Part shown: one piece after another, positions 1 to 7,999 of the stretch
Layout: every line of letters starts with the position of its first letter
Position numbering within the stretch: position 1 is the stretch's first letter
Origin: Lachnospiraceae bacterium
Lineage (GTDB): Bacteria; Bacillota; Clostridia; Lachnospirales; Lachnospiraceae
Reading direction: 5' to 3'
DNA: 64,000 nt
Assembly (NCBI GenBank): GCA_016286035.1
Contig: JAEERY010000013.1
Span: forward strand, 124,001-188,000
Notes under the pieces: generated by a model
Databases searched by the model: none
Told to the model about the DNA's origin: nothing
Seen by the model: only the letters and a program-made list of their open reading frames with translations
Translations under genes and position numbers: made by a program

Positions 1-126
1 ACTCGTTGATGTCTTCTTTGCGGTTGCAGGCTTTTTTGCTGTTGTCTTCTTTGCGGTGGTTTTCTTTGCCGAAGATGCTGTAGTCTTCTTTGCAGTAGTC
101 TTTGCTGATGTTTTTGCTGTAGCCAT
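1..126 (-). CDS. Lys/Ala/Thr-rich histone-like protein, N-terminal part (runs off window)
   Basis: Only the first 42 codons are in the window, reading from ATG at 126 down to base 1. They encode a chain made almost only of Ala, Lys, Thr and Ser in AKKTT-type repeats, with no acidic residue. A GGAGGG ribosome site lies 5-10 bases upstream. Such tails occur on bacterial histone H1-like proteins and on some HU proteins and bind DNA non-specifically through charge. The body of the protein is outside the window, so the family is inferred from composition only. It could also be a basic linker of some other protein. Confidence 0.6.
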   Translation of the reverse strand, partial: MATAKTSAKTTAKKTTASSAKKTTAKKTTAKKPATAKKTSTS

Positions 127-180
127 AACAATTCCCTCCATAAAACTGATAAGTTATGATTCACATGACTCTGTTATATT

Positions 181-801
181 TTACGGTCTTGTATCCGTAT
201 AGCATATGACAGACTTATCCTCATTTTCACTGACAAAGAATGATATTGTATCACCCTTATGCCATCCAAAGTTCTGTCTTGGTTCATCGAGCATCTCTCC
301 CTCAAGGCAGTGTTCTCCAAGTCCTGTTATCCTTACGTGACATCCTTCATCTTTAAATCCGTCTCTCATAAGATATACGAGTACATCATCTATGAACACC
401 TTATCCCTGCTCGCATCCAGAAACGGCATTGTACGGGTATTCTCTATATCTTTTGATGCATCATATGCACTTAGCTTTTCTATCTTTTTCATATGCTCTT
501 TGCTAAGGCCGCCGTCATCTTTTATAAGATAGCACTCATCATCTTCTATATTGTTGACCCTTATCGTTGATGATATGGAATCATTTCCGATGGCATACTG
601 AACCTTGCCGTTTGAAAATCTGGCACCGCACAATACTTCCATGTTAAGTCCGGACTGTCTGTCATAATATCCGTATGTAACGATATAATTTGCATCCTCA
701 CATCCCGGAAATCCCTCAAGAGCTTCCTTTGTCCTTTCAGTGACCGGTACAGCCACAAACTGTTTATAGAATCCCCTGAATCCTGTTTCAGAATACTTCA
801 T
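181..801 (-). CDS. Conserved-looking hypothetical protein, 206 aa
   Basis: A soluble, acidic protein without signal peptide or membrane segment. The C-terminal 60 residues have a G-x-L-E-G-E-x-L-x-x-P pattern followed by H-K-G-D-T-I-S-F. This resembles the beta-rich domain of DUF2314-type proteins, where a 'GTLLNDP...GD.V.F' pattern is typical. The match is by eye and weak. The gene ends about 55 bp before the histone-like gene, with no visible terminator between. It opens a run of small cytosolic proteins on the minus strand. Function is unknown; an immunity-like role is one possibility. Confidence 0.6.
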   Translation of the reverse strand: MKYSETGFRGFYKQFVAVPVTERTKEALEGFPGCEDANYIVTYGYYDRQSGLNMEVLCGARFSNGKVQYAIGNDSISSTIRVNNIEDDECYLIKDDGGLSKEHMKKIEKLSAYDASKDIENTRTMPFLDASRDKVFIDDVLVYLMRDGFKDEGCHVRITGLGEHCLEGEMLDEPRQNFGWHKGDTISFFVSENEDKSVICYTDTRP

Positions 802-837
802 ATACTTTTCTCCTGTATCTTTTATATAATCCTGTTA

Positions 838-1449
838 TCACTTTCGAAGAAGTGATATTATCTCATCCTGTGTCTTTTTTGATAACATCTTTTTAGAAGC
901 GGTATGTATCGCCCCATCTATGTCAGACTGCGTCTCAAGTACAAATTCACTGCTAACGGGCGAGTTTCTTTCCACAAAGAAAATATAACCTTCGATCCAG
1001 GCATCGATCCCGTTATCCCTTAATAATGTCGAAAGTATATAGATCTGTCTCTTCACCTGCTTTATGGGATTGTTCACGGTTGTCTGATATATCGAACCCG
1101 AAGGGGTTATCTTGTTCTTTATCCATTCACTGTCATCTTCATTTCCAAAGAGCTCTCCATGGTAGTTCTTTGCTTCAATTATGAATACCCCGTTGCCGTT
1201 TATGATGACATTATCAAGTTCCGTCTGTTTGTCATCGGCATATATATGCACATTTGTCAGCAGTTCATCATCTTTATGAAGCGTCTCATAAATGAGCTCA
1301 CTGACAAAACGCTCTCCCATCCTTCCCGCTCTCTTTTCGGGTGTCTCGATATGCGAACGCCAGTAAAGAGCCTTAAACAGAAATATGAGAAAAAAGATCG
1401 AAAACAGGGTGACTATTGATATTATTATCTGAAACTCAGTATCATTCAT
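838..1449 (-). CDS. NERD-domain (nuclease-related) membrane-anchored protein
   Basis: Residues 5-27 form one hydrophobic segment. It is followed by a NERD domain (about 40-160) with the expected elements: G-E-R-F-V, T-E-L-D-N-V-I-I, then V-F-I-I-E-A-K-N-Y-H-G. NERD domains share the fold of restriction-like nucleases; the D...E-x-K pattern here (D of ELDNV, EAK) fits a metal site. The family is usually taken to act in DNA processing, but substrates are unknown. The start at 1449 has an AAGGTGG site upstream. It is followed closely by genes on both sides, so probably co-transcribed with the 64-aa gene. Confidence 0.8.
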   Translation of the reverse strand: MNDTEFQIIISIVTLFSIFFLIFLFKALYWRSHIETPEKRAGRMGERFVSELIYETLHKDDELLTNVHIYADDKQTELDNVIINGNGVFIIEAKNYHGELFGNEDDSEWIKNKITPSGSIYQTTVNNPIKQVKRQIYILSTLLRDNGIDAWIEGYIFFVERNSPVSSEFVLETQSDIDGAIHTASKKMLSKKTQDEIISLLRK

Positions 1450-1469
1450 CTATTCATCCACCTTAAGGA

Positions 1470-1664
1470 TCACTGAACGATCTTTCTTAAAGCTTTTATG
1501 TAAGAATCAGTTTCTTTATTTATCTTTTCGAGGATCTTTTTCTCTTCCTCGCTTGTCACACCATCATCTTTTTTTGATGCGATATAGCATGTATTTTTGA
1601 AGTTCTCGGAAATCTTGATCTGATTCACTATCTGCATTTCCATCCACGGATTTTCTATTGCCAC
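1470..1664 (-). CDS. Small hypothetical protein, 64 aa, GTG start
   Basis: The start is GTG at 1664, placed behind an AGGGGA site that overlaps the stop of the methyltransferase gene upstream. The C-terminal half is a charged, helix-forming stretch (EEEKKILEKINKE). It has one Cys and no signal peptide. The spacing (20 bp to the NERD gene, 7 bp from the methyltransferase) suggests a shared transcript. I do not recognise the family. An alternative ATG sits seven codons in. Confidence 0.5.
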   Translation of the reverse strand: MAIENPWMEMQIVNQIKISENFKNTCYIASKKDDGVTSEEEKKILEKINKETDSYIKALRKIVQ

Positions 1665-1671
1665 TTTTTAC

Positions 1672-2328
1672 TCATCCCCTGACATTCTTCTTTTGTACAC
1701 AGCATCTGTACAGACGCTTTTCCAGGCTGTATCTTGTCATGATCTCTTCATTCATAAACTCGATATCAAAATCCTTAAAGAATTCTCTGATATCAGCTTC
1801 ATCGAAAAATCTTTTTATTGTATGGGACTCGGTCTCAAAGAGATGATGCTCGATCTCCTTTCCCTGGCCCGCACCATGATTGATATCATTTATCGAATTT
1901 ACCCTGAAGATCAGATGTCCGCCGTTTGCAAGTATCCTGTATATCTCTTTAAGAATTTTTCTTGTATCATCTTCTCTGAAGTAATGAAGACAAAGATCTG
2001 CGATCACTATCTCAAACGATCCGTCTTCAAACGGAAAGCCGTCGAGCATGTTAAAGCATTTCGCATCATATACTTCCGGAAAGTTTTTTATGATACTCTG
2101 TATGGCTTTTGGAGACTGATCGCATGATATGACATTTTTACCCTTATCGATCAGATACAGGGTATCATTTCCGCCGCCACATCCCAGATCAAGTATCGGA
2201 GATGCGCTTGCCTCTATCAGATCATCAAATCTATAAAGCCAGTCGTCGGTCTTTATATCCGACCTTTTAACATCCTTATGTGTTTCGTTCCAGTATTTTA
2301 AAGAATTATCTCTGTATATATCAGACAT
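1672..2328 (-). CDS. Class I SAM-dependent methyltransferase
   Basis: 218 aa. Motif I (ILDLGCGGGNDT, about residues 43-54) is the SAM-binding glycine loop; an acidic residue of motif II follows in ISCDQSP. Motif IV-like IVIADLCLHYF fits the Rossmann methyltransferase fold (Methyltransf_11/25 type). The methyl acceptor cannot be read from sequence; members act on small molecules, proteins or tRNA. The ribosome site is GGAAAA, 7 bases before ATG 2328. The gene lies 30 bp downstream of the exonuclease gene, within one minus-strand run. Confidence 0.85.
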   Translation of the reverse strand: MSDIYRDNSLKYWNETHKDVKRSDIKTDDWLYRFDDLIEASASPILDLGCGGGNDTLYLIDKGKNVISCDQSPKAIQSIIKNFPEVYDAKCFNMLDGFPFEDGSFEIVIADLCLHYFREDDTRKILKEIYRILANGGHLIFRVNSINDINHGAGQGKEIEHHLFETESHTIKRFFDEADIREFFKDFDIEFMNEEIMTRYSLEKRLYRCCVQKKNVRG

Positions 2329-2358
2329 ATGTTTTTTCCAAATATAATCTTCAGTTTC

Positions 2359-3039
2359 TCAGATATTCTCGGTATATCTGCAATCCGGATATCCGCCACA
2401 CCCCCAGAACGGGCCGAATCTTCCGTCTCTTTTTTTCATGACAGAACCGCATCTGGGACATTTCTTTACCGCTTTGGCCGCTTCGGAAGGATTCTTCATC
2501 TCTTCTTTTAATGCCTCATAGAGTTTCTGAGTCATACGACAGTCGGCCAGCGCCCTGTGAGCACCGCTTGGATCAACATGATAATGTGCAGCCAGATCAC
2601 CCAGTCTGTGTGAATGAAGTTCAGGCAGATATGTTTTGGAAAGCGTGAGTGTATCCACATAGTCATTTCCCGGAATCTTATCAAAGAATCTGTTTGATTC
2701 ACGGTATATGAATAACAGATCGAATGTAGATATGTTATGCCCCACAAGCACCATATCGTTTGCAAACTCAAAAAAATCTATAAGCGCCTGCTCAAAGTCC
2801 GGTGCATCCTTTACCATGCTGTCATCTATACCTGTTATCTGCGTTATCCTCCATGGTATGGATATTCCGGGATTTACAAGAGTCGAAAACTCATCCACAA
2901 CTTTTGAACCGATGACTTTTACGGCAGATATCTCTATGACATCATCACAATTACAGTTTATTCCCGTTGTCTCCAGATCAAACACAACATAATCCGGTAT
3001 GTATTCGTTTATTTTTTTACCTTTATGATCAGTCAACAT
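2359..3039 (-). CDS. DnaQ-like 3'-5' exonuclease with C-terminal topoisomerase-type zinc finger
   Basis: Residues 15-175 are a DEDD exonuclease domain: Exo I VVFDLETTGIN with D and E, Exo II VGHNISTFD, Exo III HRALADCRMT (DEDDh type). The C-terminal 40 residues form a C4 zinc ribbon, CPRCGSVM then GCGGYPDC, like the ssDNA-binding fingers of topoisomerase I. The combination fits a stand-alone proofreading or repair exonuclease (PolC/epsilon-like) guided to single-stranded DNA. Domain order and catalytic residues are visible; the cellular substrate is inferred. Ribosome site before ATG 3039 is weak. Confidence 0.88.
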   Translation of the reverse strand: MLTDHKGKKINEYIPDYVVFDLETTGINCNCDDVIEISAVKVIGSKVVDEFSTLVNPGISIPWRITQITGIDDSMVKDAPDFEQALIDFFEFANDMVLVGHNISTFDLLFIYRESNRFFDKIPGNDYVDTLTLSKTYLPELHSHRLGDLAAHYHVDPSGAHRALADCRMTQKLYEALKEEMKNPSEAAKAVKKCPRCGSVMKKRDGRFGPFWGCGGYPDCRYTENI

Positions 3040-3057
3040 TTATCTATACCATTCTGA

Positions 3058-3579
3058 TCAAAGGATGATGCTGTCCACATCCTTGTGAGGATTGACTCTC
3101 GAAAGCCCAATACGTGTCACCTCTGATAGAAACGGCGAGAACTCATCCTGCACAAGCTCAAGAGTTTTAAGCATCTGTTCCTTTGTCAGTGTCTTTCCTA
3201 TTGTAACATGAGGCAGCCATGAGCCCGGCTTATAATACCTGCTCACAGAAGTCTCAGGAATCTTTGAATACTCATCAAACACCGTCTGAGATAACTCTCT
3301 TAAATAATCATTTAATACAGGTGTGATATAAAAAACATAAGGAAACAGCTGACCCGTTGATACAAACTGTATCTGCCCTCCTTTAAGTCTTCCTGCAAGC
3401 GTTTCGAAAGAAGGCTTTAACACATCAACATTCCTTGCCTCTATTGCAGACAGTGTCATATGCGGCGGCACCTCATGGTCTGTCATAAAGGTGTTTCCCG
3501 TAACCTTTGCGACCTTATCGATATAGCGCTGCAGTATACTGTTTGTTTTTTCATCAAAATATAAAGATATCAGATACAT
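3058..3579 (-). CDS. 2H phosphoesterase / 2'-5' RNA ligase family protein
   Basis: 173 aa from ATG 3579, which directly follows the stop of the tautomerase gene; longer reads in this frame overlap that gene. Two HxT motifs are present, H-M-T near residue 40 and H-V-T near residue 125, which in the LigT/2H superfamily hold the 2',3'-cyclic phosphate. Members open cyclic phosphates or form 2'-5' bonds in RNA. The exact substrate is not predictable. No good Shine-Dalgarno site is seen, consistent with coupled translation from the upstream gene. Confidence 0.8.
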   Translation of the reverse strand: MYLISLYFDEKTNSILQRYIDKVAKVTGNTFMTDHEVPPHMTLSAIEARNVDVLKPSFETLAGRLKGGQIQFVSTGQLFPYVFYITPVLNDYLRELSQTVFDEYSKIPETSVSRYYKPGSWLPHVTIGKTLTKEQMLKTLELVQDEFSPFLSEVTRIGLSRVNPHKDVDSIIL

Positions 3580-3580
3580 A

Positions 3581-3811
3581 TCATTCACAGGTGTATTCAG
3601 GTTTCTTATACAGATACTTTTCATCAGGGACTATATCCTTATCCCAGACCTGTTCCTTCCAGTCTGCAGGCTTATAATCCTTTATCGCTACGGATACGCT
3701 TGAAAGATTTACATTAAGCACCTCCGCCACGGTCTTAGCCACCTTCATGGCGCATTCTTTCTTAAGTTCGTCGCTTCTTCCCTCAAAGCATTTGATCTCT
3801 ACATGCGGCAT
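3581..3811 (-). CDS. 4-oxalocrotonate tautomerase family protein
   Basis: 76 aa. The start at 3811 is chosen because it makes Pro the residue after Met, which is the catalytic N-terminal base of this family, and because AGGAGAG lies just upstream; the longer reading begins nine codons earlier. The body follows the beta-alpha-beta tautomerase pattern (PHVEIKCFEGR, then a helix and VSVAIKDY). The C-terminal extension of about 20 residues is longer than the 62-residue model enzyme. It catalyses keto-enol proton transfer; the physiological substrate is unknown. Confidence 0.8.
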   Translation of the reverse strand: MPHVEIKCFEGRSDELKKECAMKVAKTVAEVLNVNLSSVSVAIKDYKPADWKEQVWDKDIVPDEKYLYKKPEYTCE

Positions 3812-3876
3812 ATCTCTCCTCCCCAAAACTATCTCCATTATATACTACAGTCTTATCCGTGTCATTTTTTTGATAA

Positions 3877-3906
3877 GAAAAAGGGTACCCCCAAAGGCAC
3901 CCCTTG
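3877..3906 (-). terminator. Probable rho-independent terminator after the 301-aa gene
   Basis: A GC-rich imperfect hairpin (arms AAGGGGTGCC and GGGGTACCCTT on the minus strand) followed by TTTTT. It sits just past the stop at 3909, separating the M48/301-aa unit from the tautomerase gene. The stem has a bulge and mismatches. Confidence 0.6.
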
Positions 3907-3908
3907 AT

Positions 3909-4814
3909 TCATTGGATCTTAGGCAGTACGGAGTCTATATATTTCTTTATTTCATCCGTTGCTTTACGCAATCCGTCAGGTATCTCATCACCATATATAA
4001 ATGTATTGAACTGCTTTCCGCTTATGCCTTCCGCACAGTATCCGATAACATCCTCTTTTACCTCATCGGATTTCATTCCCGTGGGGAAATCTATCTTTCC
4101 GTTACTGTAATCTCTTAACTTTGTCTCTTCGACCAGCCTAGTGATATTCTCATAAAAGTCTTCAGGTATCACTGTGATATCGGATATCTCGGATTCTTTG
4201 GTCTCCTTATTCCATACAGATCTTAAATAGTGCACAGGACGTTTGTCTTCGTCATCATCCTGTGTTCTTATGGTCGCGTACCAGATGCTGTACGGCCATT
4301 TGTGGATCTTAAGATCAAACCTGGCGATCTGGCGGTCCTCCTTTGGCGGCAGCATGTCTTCTATCCCGTGTCTTACCAGTTCATCACACAATAGCTTTTT
4401 AAGATCCTTGCACCAGTCTGCATTGGGATTTCCTGGGATCGTAAACGAGAGTGTCTCTCCCGAGTCATACTCCACATCCATCCAGTACGGCTGATATTCA
4501 GGCGGAAGTCCGTTAACATACTCAACACTGCCGTTTAAACTCACCAGCGAATTCTTTTCTATTATCCTTTGAACCTCTTTTAGAAACTCCTCGTTTGTTA
4601 CGATATCATTTCTGTCTTTACATGACAGTATAAGTTCAGTCCCGTCTTCGCTTTTCTTTACAGAGATATTAAAGGCCTCGTATCCGCGACCGTTTATCCC
4701 TGTATATACCCAGAAATGAGTATCAAACCCAACAGGTTTTTTTGATGTGATCACCTTTGGAGCATTGGGATCACTGTTGTTAACATGTCCACCGCGAATT
4801 ACGCTTTTCTTCAT
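3909..4814 (-). CDS. Hypothetical cytosolic protein, 301 aa
   Basis: The start ATG 4814 overlaps the stop of the M48 protease gene (ATGA) and has AGGAGAA upstream, so translation is probably coupled. No signal peptide, membrane span or known motif is visible. The sequence is rich in Asp, Glu, Lys and aromatic residues, with several WY-containing beta-like stretches (HFWVYTGI, YSIWYATIRT). I do not recognise a family. Its coupling to a membrane protease suggests a shared task, but nothing in the sequence says which. Confidence 0.6.
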   Translation of the reverse strand: MKKSVIRGGHVNNSDPNAPKVITSKKPVGFDTHFWVYTGINGRGYEAFNISVKKSEDGTELILSCKDRNDIVTNEEFLKEVQRIIEKNSLVSLNGSVEYVNGLPPEYQPYWMDVEYDSGETLSFTIPGNPNADWCKDLKKLLCDELVRHGIEDMLPPKEDRQIARFDLKIHKWPYSIWYATIRTQDDDEDKRPVHYLRSVWNKETKESEISDITVIPEDFYENITRLVEETKLRDYSNGKIDFPTGMKSDEVKEDVIGYCAEGISGKQFNTFIYGDEIPDGLRKATDEIKKYIDSVLPKIQ

Positions 4815-6046
4815 ATGTTCTCCTTATCGATCGCTGTTATCCTTTGAGATAACGTCGGATGTGAATAATCAAGAAATACCTTTAAGGGATGAGGATTTAT
4901 ATCTCCCAACGCTTCTTTGTTAAGCTTCTTTAAAGCATCTATCAGATTGTTTCCGTATCCCTCTCTGGCTGCAAAAGCATCCGCCTGATATTCGTTTTTC
5001 CTTGAAAGGCCGTTTCCTATGGCATTGATCACTATTGAGACCGGCCATGTGATTATCGAGATCAGCATCTCGGCAAACAGATAGTTGACTCCGTTAAATC
5101 CAAATGCCGTATAAAGCGAAGGAATGTTTAAAACAATCCCAAGAGCTATAAAGACGATCAGTGTGCTGCATACCGAAAACGGAAGTGTCTTTAATGTATG
5201 TTTGTGTTTTGCATGACCAAATTCATGTGCAAAGACAGCAACTATCTCATCTTCGGCAAAGTTCTTTACCAGGTTGTCATCAAGAGAGATCACCTTATGC
5301 TTTCCGTAACCTGAGAAAAAGGCATTTGACTTTGTAGTCCTTCTGCTCGCATCCCTGACCAGTATCTTTTGAACCTTCACATCATATTTCTCACACAGCT
5401 CAAGTAGCTTATCCTTAAGTTCACCATTCTCAAGTGGTGTAAACTTGTTGAATATCCTCATTAGAGGGACAATTACGAGCATCACAAAAAGTATGATGAC
5501 AAGTATGATGACAGTCCCCAGGATTATGGCAAGGTTTCCGAATCTTTCAAACAGGATCTTCATCAGAGATATCAGCAGAAATGAAATCACCGCTTCGATA
5601 AAAAAGCCCTTGATGACATCCAGTATAAATGTCTTCTTTGTGGACTTGTTCATACCGTATTTCTCTTCTATGACAAATGTATCATAATATGAAAACGGAA
5701 CTGCTATGATCGTATTGATCAATCCTATAAGCATGATCACAGAAAGATACTGAATATATATATTTACATTTTCAAACAGTCCGAACAGTTTTGCATACAC
5801 ATCAAATGCCAGCAACAGTACCATTACAATGACCTGAACTATATTTTCAAAAAGGCTTATCTTTCCGTTTTCAGCCTCATACGACATCCATCTCTTGTAC
5901 TCTTCCTCGTTATATACGTCCTTTACGTTTGAAGGGAGCTCTCCTTTTAAGTGTGCATGATTGAGATATTCGATCACGGCACCAAATGCTTTCATCAGAA
6001 TATATGAAAGGATTATCAAAGCTTTTATCATCTCTTTTGACCTCAT
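4811..6046 (-). CDS. M48 family membrane zinc metalloprotease (STE24/CAAX-protease-like)
   Basis: 411 aa with several membrane spans (about 66-90, 98-120, 150-165, 172-196, and two after the active site near 290-335). The zinc site HEFGH lies at 274-278 and the third ligand Glu in NEYQADAFAA near 353, the arrangement of Ste24-type peptidases. The long N-terminal membrane region, including FENVN and YYDTFVIEEKYGMN, matches the peptidase_M48_N domain. It likely cleaves membrane or misfolded proteins at the cytosolic face. ATG 6046 has only a weak ribosome site; ATG at 6031 is an alternative. Confidence 0.9.
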   Translation of the reverse strand: MRSKEMIKALIILSYILMKAFGAVIEYLNHAHLKGELPSNVKDVYNEEEYKRWMSYEAENGKISLFENIVQVIVMVLLLAFDVYAKLFGLFENVNIYIQYLSVIMLIGLINTIIAVPFSYYDTFVIEEKYGMNKSTKKTFILDVIKGFFIEAVISFLLISLMKILFERFGNLAIILGTVIILVIILFVMLVIVPLMRIFNKFTPLENGELKDKLLELCEKYDVKVQKILVRDASRRTTKSNAFFSGYGKHKVISLDDNLVKNFAEDEIVAVFAHEFGHAKHKHTLKTLPFSVCSTLIVFIALGIVLNIPSLYTAFGFNGVNYLFAEMLISIITWPVSIVINAIGNGLSRKNEYQADAFAAREGYGNNLIDALKKLNKEALGDINPHPLKVFLDYSHPTLSQRITAIDKENI

Positions 6047-6096
6047 AATTTATTTCTTACATTCCCGATTATATACCATTGCCGTATCCGATGTCA

Positions 6097-6345
6097 TCAG
6101 GCCTGCTTTCTCTCAACGAACCATAAATTGTTGTCCTCATAGTAGAGATAGCTCTCCTTTCCGTATATCATACAGGTATACCTGATACCTGCACCGCCTG
6201 CTCTTAAACTGGCAGCCCTGCAGACATCTTTTATCCTGTCTATCTTATATTCGGATCCGTCTGTCCATGTGATGCTTAAAGGTATCAGCCTTCCGTCCTT
6301 CGAAAACTTTGCCTTTACGTCAACATATACTTTTACACTTTCCAT
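6097..6345 (-). CDS. Small protein co-encoded with DNA polymerase IV
   Basis: 82 aa with beta-rich pattern (VKVYVDVKAKF, LSITWTDGSEYKIDRI, YTCMIYGKESYLYYE, LWFVERK). It starts 11 bp after the dinB stop with AAGGAGAAGG as ribosome site, so it is almost certainly in the dinB transcript. Small proteins of this look sit beside Y-family polymerases in some Gram-positive genomes. I infer a partner or regulatory role in lesion bypass; the sequence itself gives no catalytic motif. Confidence 0.65.
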   Translation of the reverse strand: MESVKVYVDVKAKFSKDGRLIPLSITWTDGSEYKIDRIKDVCRAASLRAGGAGIRYTCMIYGKESYLYYEDNNLWFVERKQA

Positions 6346-6356
6346 TATCCTTCTCC

Positions 6357-7604
6357 TTATCTGAAATATCCGAGCGGATGCACGGTATGATCTTCCTTTG
6401 CATTAACGTCGGATAATCCTCTGTCAATATACATAAGGCCTCTCTGAACACAGTAAAAACCGAATCTTTTTCTTAGATCATCAAGTGAGGCATCAAGCTT
6501 CATGCATTTTTGTCTGTACTCATAACTCGTAAAAAGATCAAGCTGTTCCCAGTAACTGTCATTTACAAGGTCTGCACCTCTTACTCCGACACTCCGGATC
6601 GGTTTATCCCATCTGTAATGGGTCTTGAAAATCCTAAATGCTTCATCCGCGATCTCACCTGTGATATTTGTGGCATTCTTTATCTTATGCTGTCTGGTAA
6701 ATGAAAACAGATCATTGTCCCTGATCCATATTTCAATAACCCTGCATCTGAAGCCGTGCTCCCTGAGTCTAGCAGCCACGCTCTCCGAAAGGATATAAAG
6801 AACGATCTTTACGTCCGTATCGTTTATGAGATCTCTTGGTGATGTCACACTGTTACCTATGGATTTTATGGGAGCCGAAGATTCCTGTGCCCTTACAGGA
6901 GTATCATCATATCCGTTTGCAAATCCCCAAAGGATACTTCCCATCTTGCCGAGTCTATCCACCATAAACTCCTCTCGCGCATTTGCGATATCACCTATTG
7001 TATTTATCCCCACTCTCTTAAGCTTTGCATTCGTGCTCCTTCCGACATATAAAAGATCGGATGCTTTCAGAGGCCAAGCCTTAGTCTTATACTCATCACG
7101 ATACATTGTGGTTATCGCATCGGGTTTCTTGTAATCCGAGCCCAGTTTTGCAAATATCTTATTGAACGAGACACCTATGCTGACTGTTATTCCAAGTTCT
7201 TTCTTTATCCTGCTGCTTATCTCTGTAGCTACTTTTAATCCGTCACCTTTTATGCTTACACTGTCTGTTATATCCAGCCAGCTCTCGTCTATCCCATAGG
7301 GTTCCTGAAGATCGGTATATTCGGAATATATCTCTCTGGCCATGCGGGAAAATCTGAAATATCTGTCCATATGAGGCGAAACAAAAACAATATCAGGACA
7401 TAACTGCTTTGCCTGCCAGAGCGCCATACCGGTCTTAACGCCAAACTTCTTTGCCTCATAGCTGGCAGTCATTACGATCCCGTGCCTTGCCTCGACATCT
7501 CCGCCTACTGCCACAGGTTTTCCTCTCAGATTCGGATCATGAAGTATCTCTACAGAGGCATAAAAACAGTTCATGTCGCTGTGAAGAATCGTTCTGTCTC
7601 CCAT
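6357..7604 (-). CDS. dinB: DNA polymerase IV (Y-family translesion polymerase)
   Basis: 415 aa. The palm motifs are intact: LHSDMNCFYASVE at the N terminus with the first metal Asp, and YGIDESWLDITD near residue 103 with the Asp-Glu pair. A helix-hairpin-helix (LLYVGRSTNAKLKRVGINTIGDIA) and a little-finger domain follow. It copies damaged or mismatched DNA at low fidelity. No clear beta-clamp peptide of QLxLF form is at the end, but QLDLF occurs at about residue 356. The ribosome site is AGGA upstream of ATG 7604. Promoter TTGAAA-18-TATACT lies at 7628-7657, with LexA-like boxes beyond. Confidence 0.95.
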   Translation of the reverse strand: MGDRTILHSDMNCFYASVEILHDPNLRGKPVAVGGDVEARHGIVMTASYEAKKFGVKTGMALWQAKQLCPDIVFVSPHMDRYFRFSRMAREIYSEYTDLQEPYGIDESWLDITDSVSIKGDGLKVATEISSRIKKELGITVSIGVSFNKIFAKLGSDYKKPDAITTMYRDEYKTKAWPLKASDLLYVGRSTNAKLKRVGINTIGDIANAREEFMVDRLGKMGSILWGFANGYDDTPVRAQESSAPIKSIGNSVTSPRDLINDTDVKIVLYILSESVAARLREHGFRCRVIEIWIRDNDLFSFTRQHKIKNATNITGEIADEAFRIFKTHYRWDKPIRSVGVRGADLVNDSYWEQLDLFTSYEYRQKCMKLDASLDDLRKRFGFYCVQRGLMYIDRGLSDVNAKEDHTVHPLGYFR

Positions 7605-7627
7605 AATCGAACATCCTTTCTGGTTTC

Positions 7628-7657
7628 AGTATAGGATCCGGTCTTAACGTATTTCAA
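7628..7657 (-). promoter_or_regulatory. Sigma-A type promoter for dinB
   Basis: On the minus strand a -35 TTGAAA (7652-7657) and a -10 TATACT (7628-7633) are 18 bases apart, 24 bases before the dinB ATG. The LexA-like box at 7702-7714 lies upstream of this promoter, so direct occlusion of dinB would need another site or a longer contact. Confidence 0.55.
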
Positions 7658-7699
7658 TAGACACTTTGGTAGATTCAGAGAGATTTTCATAAAACGCTA

Positions 7700-7728
7700 T
7701 TGAATATATGTTCGATTTATGGTAATCT
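7700..7728 (+). promoter_or_regulatory. Sigma-A type promoter for the XRE-HAD pair, overlapped by a LexA-like box
   Basis: TTGAAT (7700-7705) and TAATCT (7723-7728) are separated by 17 bases. The palindromic box at 7702-7714 covers the end of the -35 and the spacer, the same geometry as at recA in this window. Confidence 0.5.
7702..7714. promoter_or_regulatory. LexA-like box 1 between dinB and XRE
   Basis: GAATATATGTTCG on plus, CGAACATATATTC on minus: one base away from a perfect CGAACN4GTTC Gram-positive SOS box. It lies inside the XRE promoter spacer. Confidence 0.55.
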
Positions 7729-7745
7729 AAATCCACAAGCAATCA

Positions 7746-7757
7746 GAACGTATGTGC
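7746..7757. promoter_or_regulatory. LexA-like box 2 upstream of XRE
   Basis: GAACGTATGTGC differs at one base from the recA-proximal box GAACGTATGTTC at 49418. It lies 18 bases past the -10 of the XRE promoter, which places it in the untranslated leader. Confidence 0.45.
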
Positions 7758-7778
7758 GGTTTCTAAGGTGGTGATCAT

Positions 7779-7985
7779 GTGGCAATGAAAAATCATATCA
7801 AAGCCAGGCGGCTAGAAAAAAACATACTTCAGGCACAGCTTGCCGATGCCATAAAATGCGACAAAAGGACAATAAGCCGCTATGAGACCGGCGACAGGGC
7901 TCCGTCTTTGGAGATAGCCTTTCGTATGGCGGATTTTCTTGAAATTGATGTTGATAAACTGTTTGAACTGGATGATAACAGCTGA
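7779..7985 (+). CDS. XRE-family helix-turn-helix regulator
   Basis: 68 aa, all of it one HTH_3 domain: IKARRLEKNILQAQLADAI, then DKRTISRYETGDRAPSLEIAFRMADFLEIDVDKLFEL. Chosen start is GTG at 7779 behind AAGGTGG; ATG at 7785 is possible but far from the site. It reads out 14 bp before the HAD gene and is probably co-transcribed with it. Single-domain XRE proteins usually repress their own operon. LexA-like boxes in its promoter suggest damage control as well. Confidence 0.85.
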   Translation: MAMKNHIKARRLEKNILQAQLADAIKCDKRTISRYETGDRAPSLEIAFRMADFLEIDVDKLFELDDNS

Positions 7986-7999
7986 AGGGAGGTTTTCAT

